Shown: positions 1 through 8,461, numbered from the stretch's first letter. The stretch: DNA of 64,000 nt from Nocardia cyriacigeorgica GUH-2 (GCF_000284035.1 NC_016887.1:6076001-6140000); one strand, 5' to 3'. A program made the numbers and translations. Notes: generated by a model from the letters alone, not told the origin.

Positions 1-35
1 TGCGCGGGTTCGTCGGCAACCCGATGAGCCCTGGT

Positions 36-1439
36 CTACCGGTGCCCGAGGATCGCCGCCAGCATCCCGCCCACGAAGTCGGCGCCGAAGGAGTTCATCG
101 CCGCCGGCGTGGTCGGTGAGGTCACGGTCTGGATATCGCAACCGGCGACCGGCAGGCCCGCTGCCCGATCCGTCAGCCACGCGAAGGCGGCCGGTGCTCC
201 GAGACCCCATTCGAAGGCGTGCGGGGACACCGCCGACGGAACGAGGTCACGGCGGTAGGTCACCGATGTGCCTGCCGCGCAATAGCTGTCGACGAGCCCG
301 TCCGACGAGGCGATCGTGCTCAGCTCGTCGTCCACGGCGTTGTACACGTAGACCGGAGCGGTGGGAGCGGTCGCACCCAGGGTGCGCTCATCGATCAGCC
401 GTTGGGTCAGCGGCGCGTTCAGCACGTCCTCCATCGGCACCGTCAGCAGCGTGCCGAAATCCAGGAACGGGAAGCTCACCAGGTTCTGCGGCGTGCAACT
501 CGCGGCCGCACCGGCGAGACGCTGTTTACCCTCGGGAGTGAGCAACCGATTCATCATCGCGGCGAATTCCGGCGAATCCTGTTGCAGCGCCGCGATACCC
601 ACCGGCGGCAGACCCGCGACGGGGGTGCCGTTGCCGTTGCGGAGACCGGCGCGCAGATCCACCACCGGCGCCCCGACGGCCATCCCGGCGACGTACATAT
701 CCGGTGCGTAGTCCGGCTGCACCTGCGCGGCCCAAGCCGTCGCGATCCCGCCGCCGGAGTAGCCCCAGAACATCGCGGGCGCATCCGCCGCGAGCCCGAG
801 CTCGGCGAAATTCTGCGCCGCCCGCACACCGTCGATCGCCACATAACCCGGCTCGCGGGGCGTCAGGAAATGGTTGTCCACCCCACCCAGATCCGGAACC
901 GACACCGCCCAGCCTTGGTTGAGCCCGGCCGCGATCATCGGGACCTCACTCGCGGTGGTGGACAAGGTGATCGGGCCGCCCGCCCCGGAGAAGTCGAACC
1001 AGGGCGCGCCGGTCCGCAAGACCTGCGAGGGCATGCAATTGGGTGCGATGGCGTCGATCATGCTGTCGTAGGACAGGATCGCGGTGGGCGCTCGCCCGTG
1101 CTCACCCATCAACACCGTGGTCACCGCGGCGTACGGGTTGCCGTGGGAATCGGTGGTCCGATACAGCAGCTGCCAGGCCCGAACCCGCATGGGAATCAAC
1201 TGAAGCGCGACCGGCGTGATCGGCCGGGTCCGCAATATGGTGCCCGGCGCGGTCGATTCGTAACCGGCAGGCGGCTGGTAGAAGGCGTCGGTGGTATTCG
1301 GAATCGCGGGCGCCGGTGTCGCGAGTACGACCAGAGCCGCGCAGGTCGTGGCGACGCTGAGAGCGAGTGCGGAAACCCTGGCCCGCCATCCCCGTCTCCG
1401 GCCGAATGCTTCCGACTGTCCGATCCCCGATGTCCGCAT
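36..1439 (-). CDS. Secreted lipase, LIP family
   Basis: This 467-residue protein resembles the secretory lipase family (LIP, PF03583), exported enzymes that hydrolyse acylglycerols or esters. An N-terminal basic stretch followed by a hydrophobic run ending near ATPAPA looks like a Sec signal peptide. The nucleophile elbow GYSGGG places the catalytic serine at about residue 228. Asp in NAVDDEL and His in SPHAFEW are candidates for the rest of the triad. I chose the ATG at 1439 because the longer reading frame to 1598 adds 53 residues that lie in a terminator-like region and delay the signal peptide. A KstR-like box lies just upstream. The substrate is not known. Confidence 0.85.
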   Translation of the reverse strand: MRTSGIGQSEAFGRRRGWRARVSALALSVATTCAALVVLATPAPAIPNTTDAFYQPPAGYESTAPGTILRTRPITPVALQLIPMRVRAWQLLYRTTDSHGNPYAAVTTVLMGEHGRAPTAILSYDSMIDAIAPNCMPSQVLRTGAPWFDFSGAGGPITLSTTASEVPMIAAGLNQGWAVSVPDLGGVDNHFLTPREPGYVAIDGVRAAQNFAELGLAADAPAMFWGYSGGGIATAWAAQVQPDYAPDMYVAGMAVGAPVVDLRAGLRNGNGTPVAGLPPVGIAALQQDSPEFAAMMNRLLTPEGKQRLAGAAASCTPQNLVSFPFLDFGTLLTVPMEDVLNAPLTQRLIDERTLGATAPTAPVYVYNAVDDELSTIASSDGLVDSYCAAGTSVTYRRDLVPSAVSPHAFEWGLGAPAAFAWLTDRAAGLPVAGCDIQTVTSPTTPAAMNSFGADFVGGMLAAILGHR

Positions 1440-1449
1440 GGGCACACTG

Positions 1450-1463
1450 TAGAACGTGTTCCA
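1450..1463 (-). promoter_or_regulatory. KstR-like operator before the lipase
   Basis: The 14-mer TAGAACGTGTTCCA fits TnnAACnnGTTnnA, the motif described for KstR, the TetR-type repressor of cholesterol catabolism in mycobacteria and rhodococci. It lies 11 bases upstream of the lipase start codon, where a bound repressor would block transcription. KstR itself is not in the window. Confidence 0.5.
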
Positions 1464-1545
1464 GTTTGCGGTGCCGTTTTCGAACAGGCTCAGCGTGCGA
1501 TGACAGCAGCTCTCGCGAGCCGGCGAGGAACGGCACCCACGAATG

Positions 1546-1604
1546 CCGATGCGGCGGGCCCCAGTGGGGTCCGCCGCATCGGCTTGTCGGCATCGCATGC
1601 CGAC
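1546..1604 (-). terminator. Tandem hairpins after the cutinase gene
   Basis: CCGATGCGGCGG at 1546-1557 pairs perfectly with CCGCCGCATCGG at 1571-1582, and GCCCC/GGGGT extends the stem inward. A second hairpin, GTCGGCAT/ATGCCGAC, follows at 1586-1604. They lie between the end of the cutinase gene (1679) and the lipase start, with no U-run, as is common for actinobacterial terminators. They probably end cutinase transcription. Confidence 0.6.
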
Positions 1605-1678
1605 CTACTTCCCGTCACCGGTGGCCGCATCAGCCCGATTCACTCACGCTGCACGGAACAACCGGCCACCGGTGTCGC

Positions 1679-3370
1679 TCAGTTGGTCGCCTCCGCTCGG
1701 GCGTCGGTGGTGGGAGCCTCCGCCTTCGTGGTGGTGGTGGTGGTCGACGGCGCCGTCGTGGTGGGTTCCGTCGTCTCCGCCGGCGCCTCGGTGGTGGTCG
1801 GCGCGGGCGAGGTGGTCGTGACCTCCGGGGTGGTGGTCGCGGCCTCGCTCGGCGTCGTCGTCGGGGCCGTGGTCGACGGCTCGGCCTCGGGCTTCGGCTT
1901 CGCCGTCGTGGTCGTGGACGGCACGGTGGTGGTCGTGCCCTTGGCCGGTTCGGTCGTCGGAGCGGCCGACGTGGTCGACTCCGCCGCCTCGTAGGCCGCC
2001 GCCAGATCCGCCTCGGTGGGCTTGGAATTCGTATCCACCTGCTGGCCGGCCTGCGCCTGCTTGGCCAGGTGGGTGATCCAGGCCGCGGCGTACTCGGCCG
2101 AGGTCATCGGCTTGCCGTTGCCGGGGTCGGCGTCGTCCCAGTAGTCGAAGTGGTGACCGGTGTGGTTGGGGCCGAGGGTCTGCTTGTACGGATCGCTCAG
2201 GATCACCGGGATGGTGTTCTGGTTGGTCACGATCAGCCCGACGATCTCATTGAGGATCTTCTGCGGCAGGTACGCCAGCGGCGACATCTGATCCACCGCG
2301 ATGGCGTCGGCCTGGGCCGAATCTTTCGGGGCGGGAGTGCCCGGCACGTACTCCGGATCCGAGACCCGCAGCAGCACCTCGAGGAAGGTTTCGTCGCTGG
2401 CCATCCAGTTCGGCTGCGAAGCGATATCGGCGAACGCGGTCATCGCGATCCGGCCGAGCACCACGGCGACATCCTGGCCGGTCGCGGGCGTCAGGCCCTC
2501 ACGCTCGAGCGCGTCGACGTTGAGCTGCCTGCCCACGTTCACCGCCAGGTTGAGCAGTGAGATGTTCTCCGGAGCCGAGCAAGTGAGGTCGCCGTCGGAG
2601 CAGAACGAAGCGATCTTGCCGTTCAACGCACCGAAATCACCGCTGGTCCCGGGCAGCGCGCCCGAACCGGGCACCGGCTTCTGGCCGTTCTGGTACTTCT
2701 GGTCGAAGCCGTCCGGGTTGGCGAACGGGTCCTCCGCACCGGGGAACGGTCCGTCACCGGTGGAGCGGCCCGGATCGGCGAGGATCACCACGCCGAGCAC
2801 GTTCTCGGGGTCGACGATGCCGTACCCGCCGTCCTGGCCGGGCTCCTGATGCCCGACCTCCATCGCGACGCGGCGCACCACATCGGCGCCCTCGCTGTAG
2901 CCGACGATGGAGAACTTCGTGTCCGGGCAGGCCGCCGCGATCTCCGACATCACCTGCTTGGCATTGGCGACACCGGCATTGACGGCGTCTTCGTAGCTGG
3001 CCATATTCGCCGGGTAGGCGATGTAGACCGCGGCGTAGGAGCCCTCGGCGACGTCGTCGCGGGGCGCGTTGACCACCGGATCGAGCCATTCGCTGCTGTG
3101 ATCGCCCGACAGCGCCGCGGGCAGCGGATTGCCGTTGGCGTCCACCAGCATCGCCGTCGTGCCCTCACGCGGGGTGTCATTGCGGCCGGCCACCGAAATG
3201 GTGACCATATCGCGGCATTCGGTGACCGAGGCCACCAGCTGCGTATCCGCCTCGTCCGGTGCGGCGGTGAATGCGAACGTCGCGGCCACCGCCGCCGCCA
3301 CCCCGAGCACCGCGGGCGCGGCAACGGCCGAGGCCAACCGATGTCGCGCGAAGAACTCACGAAGAGCCAT
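1679..3370 (-). CDS. Cutinase-family esterase with Thr/Pro-rich tail
   Basis: The 563-residue protein carries a cutinase domain (PF01083; alpha/beta hydrolases of the Culp type). The elbow motif GYSEGAD holds the nucleophile serine. The N-terminus (REFFARHRL, then a long Ala/Val-rich hydrophobic segment) looks like a signal peptide or signal anchor. The last roughly 105 residues are almost entirely Thr, Pro, Ala, Glu and Ser, resembling a wall-spanning or glycosylated linker with no further domain. It is much longer than single-domain cutinases (about 220 residues). The enzyme probably acts outside the membrane on esters or wall lipids. The ATG at 3370 begins directly before the signal-like segment, so the longer frame to 3643 was rejected. 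Confidence 0.85.
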   Translation of the reverse strand: MALREFFARHRLASAVAAPAVLGVAAAVAATFAFTAAPDEADTQLVASVTECRDMVTISVAGRNDTPREGTTAMLVDANGNPLPAALSGDHSSEWLDPVVNAPRDDVAEGSYAAVYIAYPANMASYEDAVNAGVANAKQVMSEIAAACPDTKFSIVGYSEGADVVRRVAMEVGHQEPGQDGGYGIVDPENVLGVVILADPGRSTGDGPFPGAEDPFANPDGFDQKYQNGQKPVPGSGALPGTSGDFGALNGKIASFCSDGDLTCSAPENISLLNLAVNVGRQLNVDALEREGLTPATGQDVAVVLGRIAMTAFADIASQPNWMASDETFLEVLLRVSDPEYVPGTPAPKDSAQADAIAVDQMSPLAYLPQKILNEIVGLIVTNQNTIPVILSDPYKQTLGPNHTGHHFDYWDDADPGNGKPMTSAEYAAAWITHLAKQAQAGQQVDTNSKPTEADLAAAYEAAESTTSAAPTTEPAKGTTTTVPSTTTTAKPKPEAEPSTTAPTTTPSEAATTTPEVTTTSPAPTTTEAPAETTEPTTTAPSTTTTTTKAEAPTTDARAEATN

Positions 3371-3479
3371 GTCCGAACCCCAGTTTCCTGTAACCGACAA
3401 GTGGAAGGACAGGCCCCCCGACGGGCCATGTGTCACGTATGAGGTCGTGGGACGGGTACAGAGTGTTACTGGTGAGGTG

Positions 3480-3878
3480 TCAGGCAGCGAACGCTTCGGC
3501 GATCGCGTGGCTGTCCTCGTACATGTGATAGCGGCTGATCTTGCCGTCGGTGACGGTGAAATGCAGTGCGTAGGAGTTGGTGAACTTCTTGCCGGTGGCC
3601 TTGACACCGAACACGCAGGTGGCGAATACCACGGCGTCGTCACCCGGGGCGATCTTGCCGGTGATCTCGAACGCTTCCGGGGCCGTGAGCACCTGCGGGA
3701 ATATGCCGAAGAACTCCTCTATTTCGGCCCGGCTGGAACGCTCGCCCGCCCACGGCACGTTCGCGGCGCCGTTCACCCGGAAATCGACCTCGTCAGCGAA
3801 CTGCCCGAGCAGCGCACTCATATTGCCTGCGCCGAAGTTGGTGAAGAACTCGTCGACGACGTCGATGGTGGTGGACAT
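3480..3878 (-). CDS. NTF2-like (SnoaL-type) protein
   Basis: This 132-residue protein has the size and sequence style of the SnoaL/NTF2-like superfamily, small cone-shaped alpha+beta folds that act as isomerases, hydrolases or binding proteins. Visible family-like features are the N-terminal helix with VVDEFFTNFGAGN, the segment VDFRVNG and the strand SYALHFTVTDGKISRYHMYED. No specific catalytic set can be assigned. It is transcribed away from a TetR regulator 197 bases off, and paired palindromes lie between them, so it is probably a target of that regulator. The reaction is unknown. Confidence 0.75.
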   Translation of the reverse strand: MSTTIDVVDEFFTNFGAGNMSALLGQFADEVDFRVNGAANVPWAGERSSRAEIEEFFGIFPQVLTAPEAFEITGKIAPGDDAVVFATCVFGVKATGKKFTNSYALHFTVTDGKISRYHMYEDSHAIAEAFAA

Positions 3879-3996
3879 CAGTGCGGCTCCTGACTTCTCG
3901 GATCGGAAAAGTGGTGGTCAGACGACAAGTGCGGTAGGGCCTGTCAACGGTGGTGGCCGAGCGGAACGGAATCCTCCTGGCGGACAAGGCTTGTTA

Positions 3997-4054
3997 CCAA
4001 CTAGGTGGTTGGATCATGGCACACGCCCAGGCACCTGTCCAACCAACCAGTTGG
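3997..4054. promoter_or_regulatory. Twin palindromic operators for the adjacent TetR regulator
   Basis: CCAACCAGTTGG at 4043-4054 is a perfect palindrome. CCAACTAGGTGG at 3997-4008 is the same palindrome with one mismatch. Their centres are 46 bases apart. The flanking bases are also related when one copy is reverse-complemented. They occupy the gap between the divergent NTF2-like and TetR genes, the usual place for an autoregulated TetR operator. Confidence 0.6.
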
Positions 4055-4075
4055 GTGGCTTGTTAACCTGTGCGT

Positions 4076-4651
4076 ATGCCACGCGATTCCGCACGAACCA
4101 AGCAGCTACTGCTGGAGGCTGCCCATGCCGAGTTCGCCGAACACGGCATCGCCGGGGCCCGAGTGGACCGGATCGCGGCGGCCGCCGGCTGCAACAAGGA
4201 GCGCATCTACGGCCATTTCGGCAATAAGGAAGCCCTGTTCAGCGCCGTGCTCGCCAATGCGATGCTCGGACTGGCCGATACCGTCAAACCCGGCGAGAGC
4301 TCGGCTGCCGATCTGGTCGGCCGCGTATTCGACTACCACCGCGCCGACCCGTCGCTGCTGCGCCTGCTGATGTTCGAGGCCCTCTACTACGGCGACACCC
4401 TCGCCGACAGCAATGTGCACCGCCGCGACTGGTACACGCAGGTGAAAGCGGCTTTGGTGGAGCGAACCGGCCTGCCGGAACAGGAGATCGGCCGCACCCT
4501 GCTCACCCTCGTCGGCCTCGGCGCCTGGCCGGTGGCCATGCCCCAACTCGTGCGCCTGTTCCTCGGCGACACCGCCGACCCCGACGCCACCATGGCCGGC
4601 CTGCGAGATTTCCTCGCCGCCTTCGCCGACCGCGCCGCAGACCTGCCCTAG
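4076..4651 (+). CDS. TetR-family transcriptional regulator
   Basis: The 191-residue protein has a typical TetR N-terminal DNA-binding domain: residues 5-50 include AEFAEHGIAGARVDRIAAAA, then the recognition helix around GCNKERIYGHFGNKEALF. The C-terminal half is an alpha-helical ligand domain of unknown specificity. The ATG at 4076 was preferred to the GTG at 4070, two codons upstream. Twin palindromes before the gene suggest autoregulation and control of the divergent NTF2-like gene. Its stop codon overlaps the end of dnaB, which is transcribed towards it. Confidence 0.9.
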   Translation: MPRDSARTKQLLLEAAHAEFAEHGIAGARVDRIAAAAGCNKERIYGHFGNKEALFSAVLANAMLGLADTVKPGESSAADLVGRVFDYHRADPSLLRLLMFEALYYGDTLADSNVHRRDWYTQVKAALVERTGLPEQEIGRTLLTLVGLGAWPVAMPQLVRLFLGDTADPDATMAGLRDFLAAFADRAADLP

Positions 4652-6030
4652 CCCCGCGCCATATCCACGAACCGGCTCAAATGCAGCTGATGCGCCACCG
4701 TGATCGTGGCCGTCGGACCGTTTCGGTGCTTACCGAGAATCAGGTCCGCCTCACCACCGCGCGGATCATCACGCTCGAACGCATCGGGGCGGTGCAGCAG
4801 GATGACCATGTCGGCGTCCTGTTCCAGCGATCCCGATTCGCGCAGGTCGGAGACCATGGGGCGCTTGTCGGTTCGCTGTTCGGGGCCACGGTTCAGCTGA
4901 CTGATCGCGACCACCGGGACTTCGAGTTCCTTGGCCAGCAGCTTCAGGTTTCGGGAGAAATCCGAGACTTCCTGCTGCCGGGATTCGACCTTCTTACCGG
5001 AGGTCATCAGCTGGAGGTAGTCGACCACGACGAGCTTCAGATCATGGCGCTGCTTCAACCGCCGCGCCTTGGCCCGGATCTCCATCATCGTCAGGTTCGG
5101 TGAATCATCCACGAACAGCGGCGCCTCACTGATCTCACTCATCCGCCGCGCCAGCTTCGTCCAGTCGTCATCACTCATCCGCCCGGACCGCATATCCCCC
5201 AGCTTGATCTTCGCCTCCGCCGACAGCAAACGCATCACGATCTCGGTCCGGCTCATCTCCAGCGAAAAAATAACGCTCGCCAACCCATGCTTGATGGAAC
5301 AACTCCGCATGAAATCCATTCCGAGCGTGGATTTACCCACACCAGGCCGCGCCGCGACGATGATCATCTGGCCGGGGTGGAGGCCGTTGGTGATTTCGTC
5401 GAGTTCGGTGAAGCCGGTGGGGACGCCGAGGGAGATGCCGCCGCGGCTGGCGATGGAGTCGATTTCGTCCATCGTGGGCTGGAGGAGTTCTTCGAGGGGG
5501 AGGAAGTCTTCGGTGGTTCGTCGTTCGGTGACCTCGTAGACCTCGGCTTGGGCGCGGTCGACGACCTCGGCGATGTCTTGGCCGTCGGCGCCGGCGTAGC
5601 CGTATTGCACGATGCGGGTGCCGGCTTCGACGAGGCGGCGCAGGATGGCCTTCTCGGCAACGATTTCGGCGTAGTAGCCGGCGTTGGCGGCGGTGGGGAC
5701 GGTCTGGGTGAGGGTGACCAGGTAGGGGGCGCCGCCGATGCGTTTGAGTTCACCGCGGCGATCGAGGCCGGCGGCGACGGTGACGGGGTCGGCGGGTTCG
5801 CCGCGGCCGTACAGGTCGAGGATGGTGTCGTAGATCGCCTGGTGCGCGGGACGATAGAAGTCGCCGGGGCGCAGGGCCTCGACCACGTCGGCGATGGCGT
5901 CCTTGCTGAGCAGCATGCCGCCGAGCACGGACTGCTCGGCCGCCATATCGTGCGGTGGCTGACGCCCGAAATCCTCGCCGGGCGGTTCCGGCGGGAATTC
6001 GGTATGCCCACGGTCATCGACGACTGCCAC
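4648..6030 (-). CDS. dnaB: Replicative DNA helicase DnaB
   Basis: DnaB is the hexameric 5'-3' helicase that unwinds DNA at the replication fork. This 460-residue copy has the N-terminal primase-interacting domain (from PHDMAAEQSVLGGMLLS) and the RecA-like C-terminal domain. Walker A is ARPGVGKST, Walker B is LKLVVVDYLQLM, and the late motif HRNGPTATI is present. There is no intein, unlike some mycobacterial copies. The start is a GTG at 6030 preceded by AGAGGA. It is the last gene of the rpsF-ssb-rpsR-rplI-dnaB series, but a terminator-like hairpin and about 690 bases separate it from rplI, so it probably has its own promoter. Confidence 0.97.
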   Translation of the reverse strand: MAVVDDRGHTEFPPEPPGEDFGRQPPHDMAAEQSVLGGMLLSKDAIADVVEALRPGDFYRPAHQAIYDTILDLYGRGEPADPVTVAAGLDRRGELKRIGGAPYLVTLTQTVPTAANAGYYAEIVAEKAILRRLVEAGTRIVQYGYAGADGQDIAEVVDRAQAEVYEVTERRTTEDFLPLEELLQPTMDEIDSIASRGGISLGVPTGFTELDEITNGLHPGQMIIVAARPGVGKSTLGMDFMRSCSIKHGLASVIFSLEMSRTEIVMRLLSAEAKIKLGDMRSGRMSDDDWTKLARRMSEISEAPLFVDDSPNLTMMEIRAKARRLKQRHDLKLVVVDYLQLMTSGKKVESRQQEVSDFSRNLKLLAKELEVPVVAISQLNRGPEQRTDKRPMVSDLRESGSLEQDADMVILLHRPDAFERDDPRGGEADLILGKHRNGPTATITVAHQLHLSRFVDMARG

Positions 6031-6649
6031 CTGACTCGACCGTCCTCTCTACCCGACAGGGCTCACCCTATTGACGACTGGTTCTACCCCCGGGGTACGA
6101 CAGATTCGGCGTGTCGGACAGGCATGACCAGCACCGTTGCCCGCCCCCGGACACGGGTTCAGTTACCGCTCCGGCACCCACCGGTTCGGGACCGCTCAGA
6201 GGCTTCGCGCACGGCGATGCGACGAACCTAGGCGACCGTGCATGCACATACCAAACCCACCTGTGCACACATCTGTGGATAACTTGTGGACTGTTTACCC
6301 AACGGTGTGCACCTCCTGTGCACTACTTGGGGAAAACCCTGGTCAGCTATCATAAACACGCAGATAGGTACGTATTTCCACAGGTGTGCATGTGTGGATA
6401 AATAAAGTCTCGGCGTGTCGGTGGAGTTGAACAGCCGGGCGTGTTGAGTTAACAGACGATGGACAAGCTATGAGGTGAATCACATTACGAGCGGTTGGTT
6501 TCCCTGGTGATCCACAACATGCACATCTGGGGATAACTTCGCGTATGACGGCAGCACGAAGCCACACCTCGGCTGCGGAGCAACCATTCGATGAGCAGAG
6601 CTAACCCCCGGCAATCAGCACGGGTAAAGCCCGGTGAACAGACAGCGCA
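6031..6649. other. Long A+T-richer intergenic region upstream of dnaB
   Basis: No convincing gene is visible here. The stretch is clearly richer in A+T than its surroundings, especially 6340-6410 and 6460-6550. It holds DnaA-box-like 9-mers plus six copies of TGTGCA in either orientation (about 6243, 6262, 6306, 6317, 6385 and 6520). It must contain the dnaB promoter, but no clear -35/-10 pair could be assigned. Confidence 0.7.
6274..6536. promoter_or_regulatory. Cluster of DnaA-box-like 9-mers
   Basis: Two exact TGTGGATAA boxes (reverse of the DnaA box TTATCCACA) lie at 6274-6282 and 6393-6401. Near matches are TGTGGACTG (6285-6293), ATTTCCACA (6374-6382, opposite strand), TGATCCACA (6508-6516, opposite strand) and TGGGGATAA (6528-6536). 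Between them is an A+T-rich patch including ATAAATAAAG. The likely roles are DnaA control of dnaB, a DnaA-titration site or part of an origin-like element. The chromosomal origin is normally at dnaA-dnaN, which is not here. Confidence 0.6.
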
Positions 6650-6694
6650 CAGTCGAAGGCCACCCCCGTGCGGAACACGGGCGTGGCCTTCGAC
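6650..6694 (-). terminator. Strong hairpin after rplI
   Basis: AGTCGAAGGCCAC at 6650-6662 pairs perfectly with GTGGCCTTCGACT at 6682-6694, and CCCGTG/CACGGG extends the stem to a loop of about five bases. It starts about 30 bases past the rplI stop codon. There is no T-run. It probably ends the rpsF-ssb-rpsR-rplI transcript. Confidence 0.75.
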
Positions 6695-6723
6695 TATGGA
6701 TGTTGCGGCGCTGGAGCGCGGAA

Positions 6724-7182
6724 TCAGCTCTCGGCAGCGACGACGTTCAGGTCGAACGTGGCAACCACATCCGGGTGCAGGTGCACCGAGATCTTGTGCT
6801 TGCCGGTCGACTTGATGTGCGACTTCGGCAGGTCGATGCTGCGCTTGTCCAGCACCGGGCCGCCGGCCGACTTCACCGCGGCGGCGACGTCGGCCTGGGT
6901 GACCGAACCGAACAGCTTGCCGGTGCCCGCGGTCTTCACGCTCAGCGAGACCGACTCCAGGCCCTCGATGGCCTGCTTCAGCTCGTTGGCGTGGTCCAGG
7001 TCGCGCACGCGACGGGCATCCTGCGCCCGGCGAATGCCCTCGACCTGCTTCTGCGCGCCACGGCTGGCGACGATGGCAAGGCCGCGCGGGAGCAGGTAGT
7101 TGCGCCCGTAACCGTCCTTGACCTCGACCGTGTCGCCGGGGGCACCGAGGTTGTCCACATCAGCGGTCAGAATGAGCTTCAT
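6724..7182 (-). CDS. rplI: 50S ribosomal protein bL9
   Basis: The 152-residue protein matches bL9, which binds 23S rRNA domain V at the base of the L1 stalk. The N-terminal domain begins MKLILTADVDNLGAPGDTVE and continues with the family-typical VKDGYGRNYLLPRGLA. A long connecting helix leads to the C-terminal rRNA-binding domain. The start codon at 7182 has a strong ribosome binding site (GGGAGG, about seven bases upstream). It follows rpsR by 17 bases in the operon. Confidence 0.97.
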   Translation of the reverse strand: MKLILTADVDNLGAPGDTVEVKDGYGRNYLLPRGLAIVASRGAQKQVEGIRRAQDARRVRDLDHANELKQAIEGLESVSLSVKTAGTGKLFGSVTQADVAAAVKSAGGPVLDKRSIDLPKSHIKSTGKHKISVHLHPDVVATFDLNVVAAES

Positions 7183-7199
7183 TTGCGTGCCTCCCTTGC

Positions 7200-7451
7200 T
7201 CAGCGAGCCGTCGACACGTAAGGCAGCAGCGCCACCTCACGCGAGTTCTTGACGGCAACCGCGATGTCGCGCTGGTGCTGCACGCAGTTGCCGGTGACCC
7301 GGCGGGCACGGATCTTGCCGCGATCGCTGACGTACTTGCGCAGCAGCGCCGTGTCCTTGTAGTCGATGTTGACGAGTCCGGACTTGCTCTCCTTGCAGAA
7401 CGTGCAAGCCTTCTTCTTGAGCACCTTTTCGCGCGCGGGCGCTTTAGGCAT
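7200..7451 (-). CDS. rpsR: 30S ribosomal protein bS18, zinc-binding type
   Basis: The 83-residue protein is bS18, which pairs with bS6 on the platform of the small subunit. It carries the body motif DYKDTALLRKYVSDRGKI and the RRVTGNCVQHQR segment. Cysteines in ACTFC and Cys/His in NCVQHQ form the set expected of the zinc-containing C+ form, like M. tuberculosis Rv0055 rather than the cysteine-free paralogue induced on zinc starvation. Zinc binding is inferred from these residues. Confidence 0.97.
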   Translation of the reverse strand: MPKAPAREKVLKKKACTFCKESKSGLVNIDYKDTALLRKYVSDRGKIRARRVTGNCVQHQRDIAVAVKNSREVALLPYVSTAR

Positions 7452-7507
7452 GGTCTTCTACTCCGTAATCTTGGTGGCCCGCCGTCGCGGGCCGATATGA
7501 GCCGTTG

Positions 7508-8068
7508 TCAGAACGGCGGTTCGTCATCCATGCGGCCGCCCCCGAAGGAGCCGGCCGCGGGCGCGCTGCCCCACGGGTCGTCGGCGGCACCCTGGCCACC
7601 GGAACGCCCACCACCACTGTTGGCCTGCTGGTAGTTGCCACCACCGCCGCCGGAACCACCGGAGCCGCCGGATCCGAATCCGCCGCCGCCCCCGCCGCCA
7701 CGGGTGGTCTTGTTGACCTTCGCGGTGGCGTATCGCAGCGAGGGACCGACCTCGTCGACCTCGAGCTCGACGACCGTGCGCTTCTCACCCTCGCGGGTTT
7801 CGTAGGAGCGCTGCTTGAGTCGTCCGCTCACGATCACACGAGAACCCCTGGTCAGGCTCTCGGCGACATTCTCCGCGGCCTCGCGCCAGATGTTGCAGCG
7901 CAGAAACAGCGCTTCGCCGTCTTTCCATTCATTGGTATTACGGTCGAACACGCGGGGCGTGGAGGCGACGGTGAAGTTCGCCACCGCGGCGCCCGCGGGC
8001 GTGAATCGAAGCTCGGGGTCGGCCGTCAGATTTCCGATGACGGTGATGACCGTGTCGCCTGCTGCCAT
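7508..8068 (-). CDS. ssb: Single-stranded DNA-binding protein
   Basis: This 186-residue protein has an N-terminal OB-fold (residues about 1-115, starting MAAGDTVITVIGNLTADPEL). A flexible linker very rich in Gly, Ser, Gln and Asn follows. The conserved acidic tip DDEPPF recruits replication and repair partners. It coats single-stranded DNA as a tetramer. It lies between rpsF and rpsR, an arrangement conserved in many bacteria. The ATG at 8068 has a good Shine-Dalgarno sequence (AGGAGGAACC). Confidence 0.97.
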   Translation of the reverse strand: MAAGDTVITVIGNLTADPELRFTPAGAAVANFTVASTPRVFDRNTNEWKDGEALFLRCNIWREAAENVAESLTRGSRVIVSGRLKQRSYETREGEKRTVVELEVDEVGPSLRYATAKVNKTTRGGGGGGGFGSGGSGGSGGGGGNYQQANSGGGRSGGQGAADDPWGSAPAAGSFGGGRMDDEPPF

Positions 8069-8173
8069 GAGGTTCCTCCTGCTCGGTGTGCAGTTCCCGG
8101 GTGCACTCGCTTGTCGTGCTAGAGCCTAGAGACAGGCACCGACCAAACACGGATCAAACGAGAACCGGAAGAA

Positions 8174-8461
8174 CTACTTGTCGTGGCGCAGGACCTTGGT
8201 GCGCAGCACCGACTCGTTGAGACCCAGCTGGCGGTCGAGCTCGCTCACGGTGGCGGGCTCGGCGGTCAGGTCGATCACGGCATAGATGCCCTCGGCCTGC
8301 TTGCGGATCTCGTAGGCGAGCCGGCGGCGGCCCCAGATGTCGACCTTGTCGACCTTGCCGCCATCGGTGCGAACCACGCTGAGCATGTTCTCCAGGTTCG
8401 GACCAACGGTGCGCTCGTCCAGGCTCGGGTCGAGGATGACCATTACTTCATAATGACGCAC
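8174..8461 (-). CDS. rpsF: 30S ribosomal protein bS6
   Basis: The 95-residue bS6 begins MRHYEVMVILDPSLDERTV and contains WGRRRLAYEIRKQAEGIY, both typical of the family. It dimerises with bS18 on the 30S platform. The start is a GTG at 8461 with AGGAGG about ten bases upstream. It is the first gene of the minus-strand operon, and its leader carries a perfect small hairpin. The divergent gene at 8601 shares the promoter region. Confidence 0.97.
   Translation of the reverse strand: MRHYEVMVILDPSLDERTVGPNLENMLSVVRTDGGKVDKVDIWGRRRLAYEIRKQAEGIYAVIDLTAEPATVSELDRQLGLNESVLRTKVLRHDK

Noticed and set aside
6031..6723. Chromosomal replication origin oriC
   Set aside because: DnaA-box-like sites are present, but dnaA and dnaN are not. 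In actinobacteria oriC lies between those genes, so only an auxiliary DnaA site is claimed.
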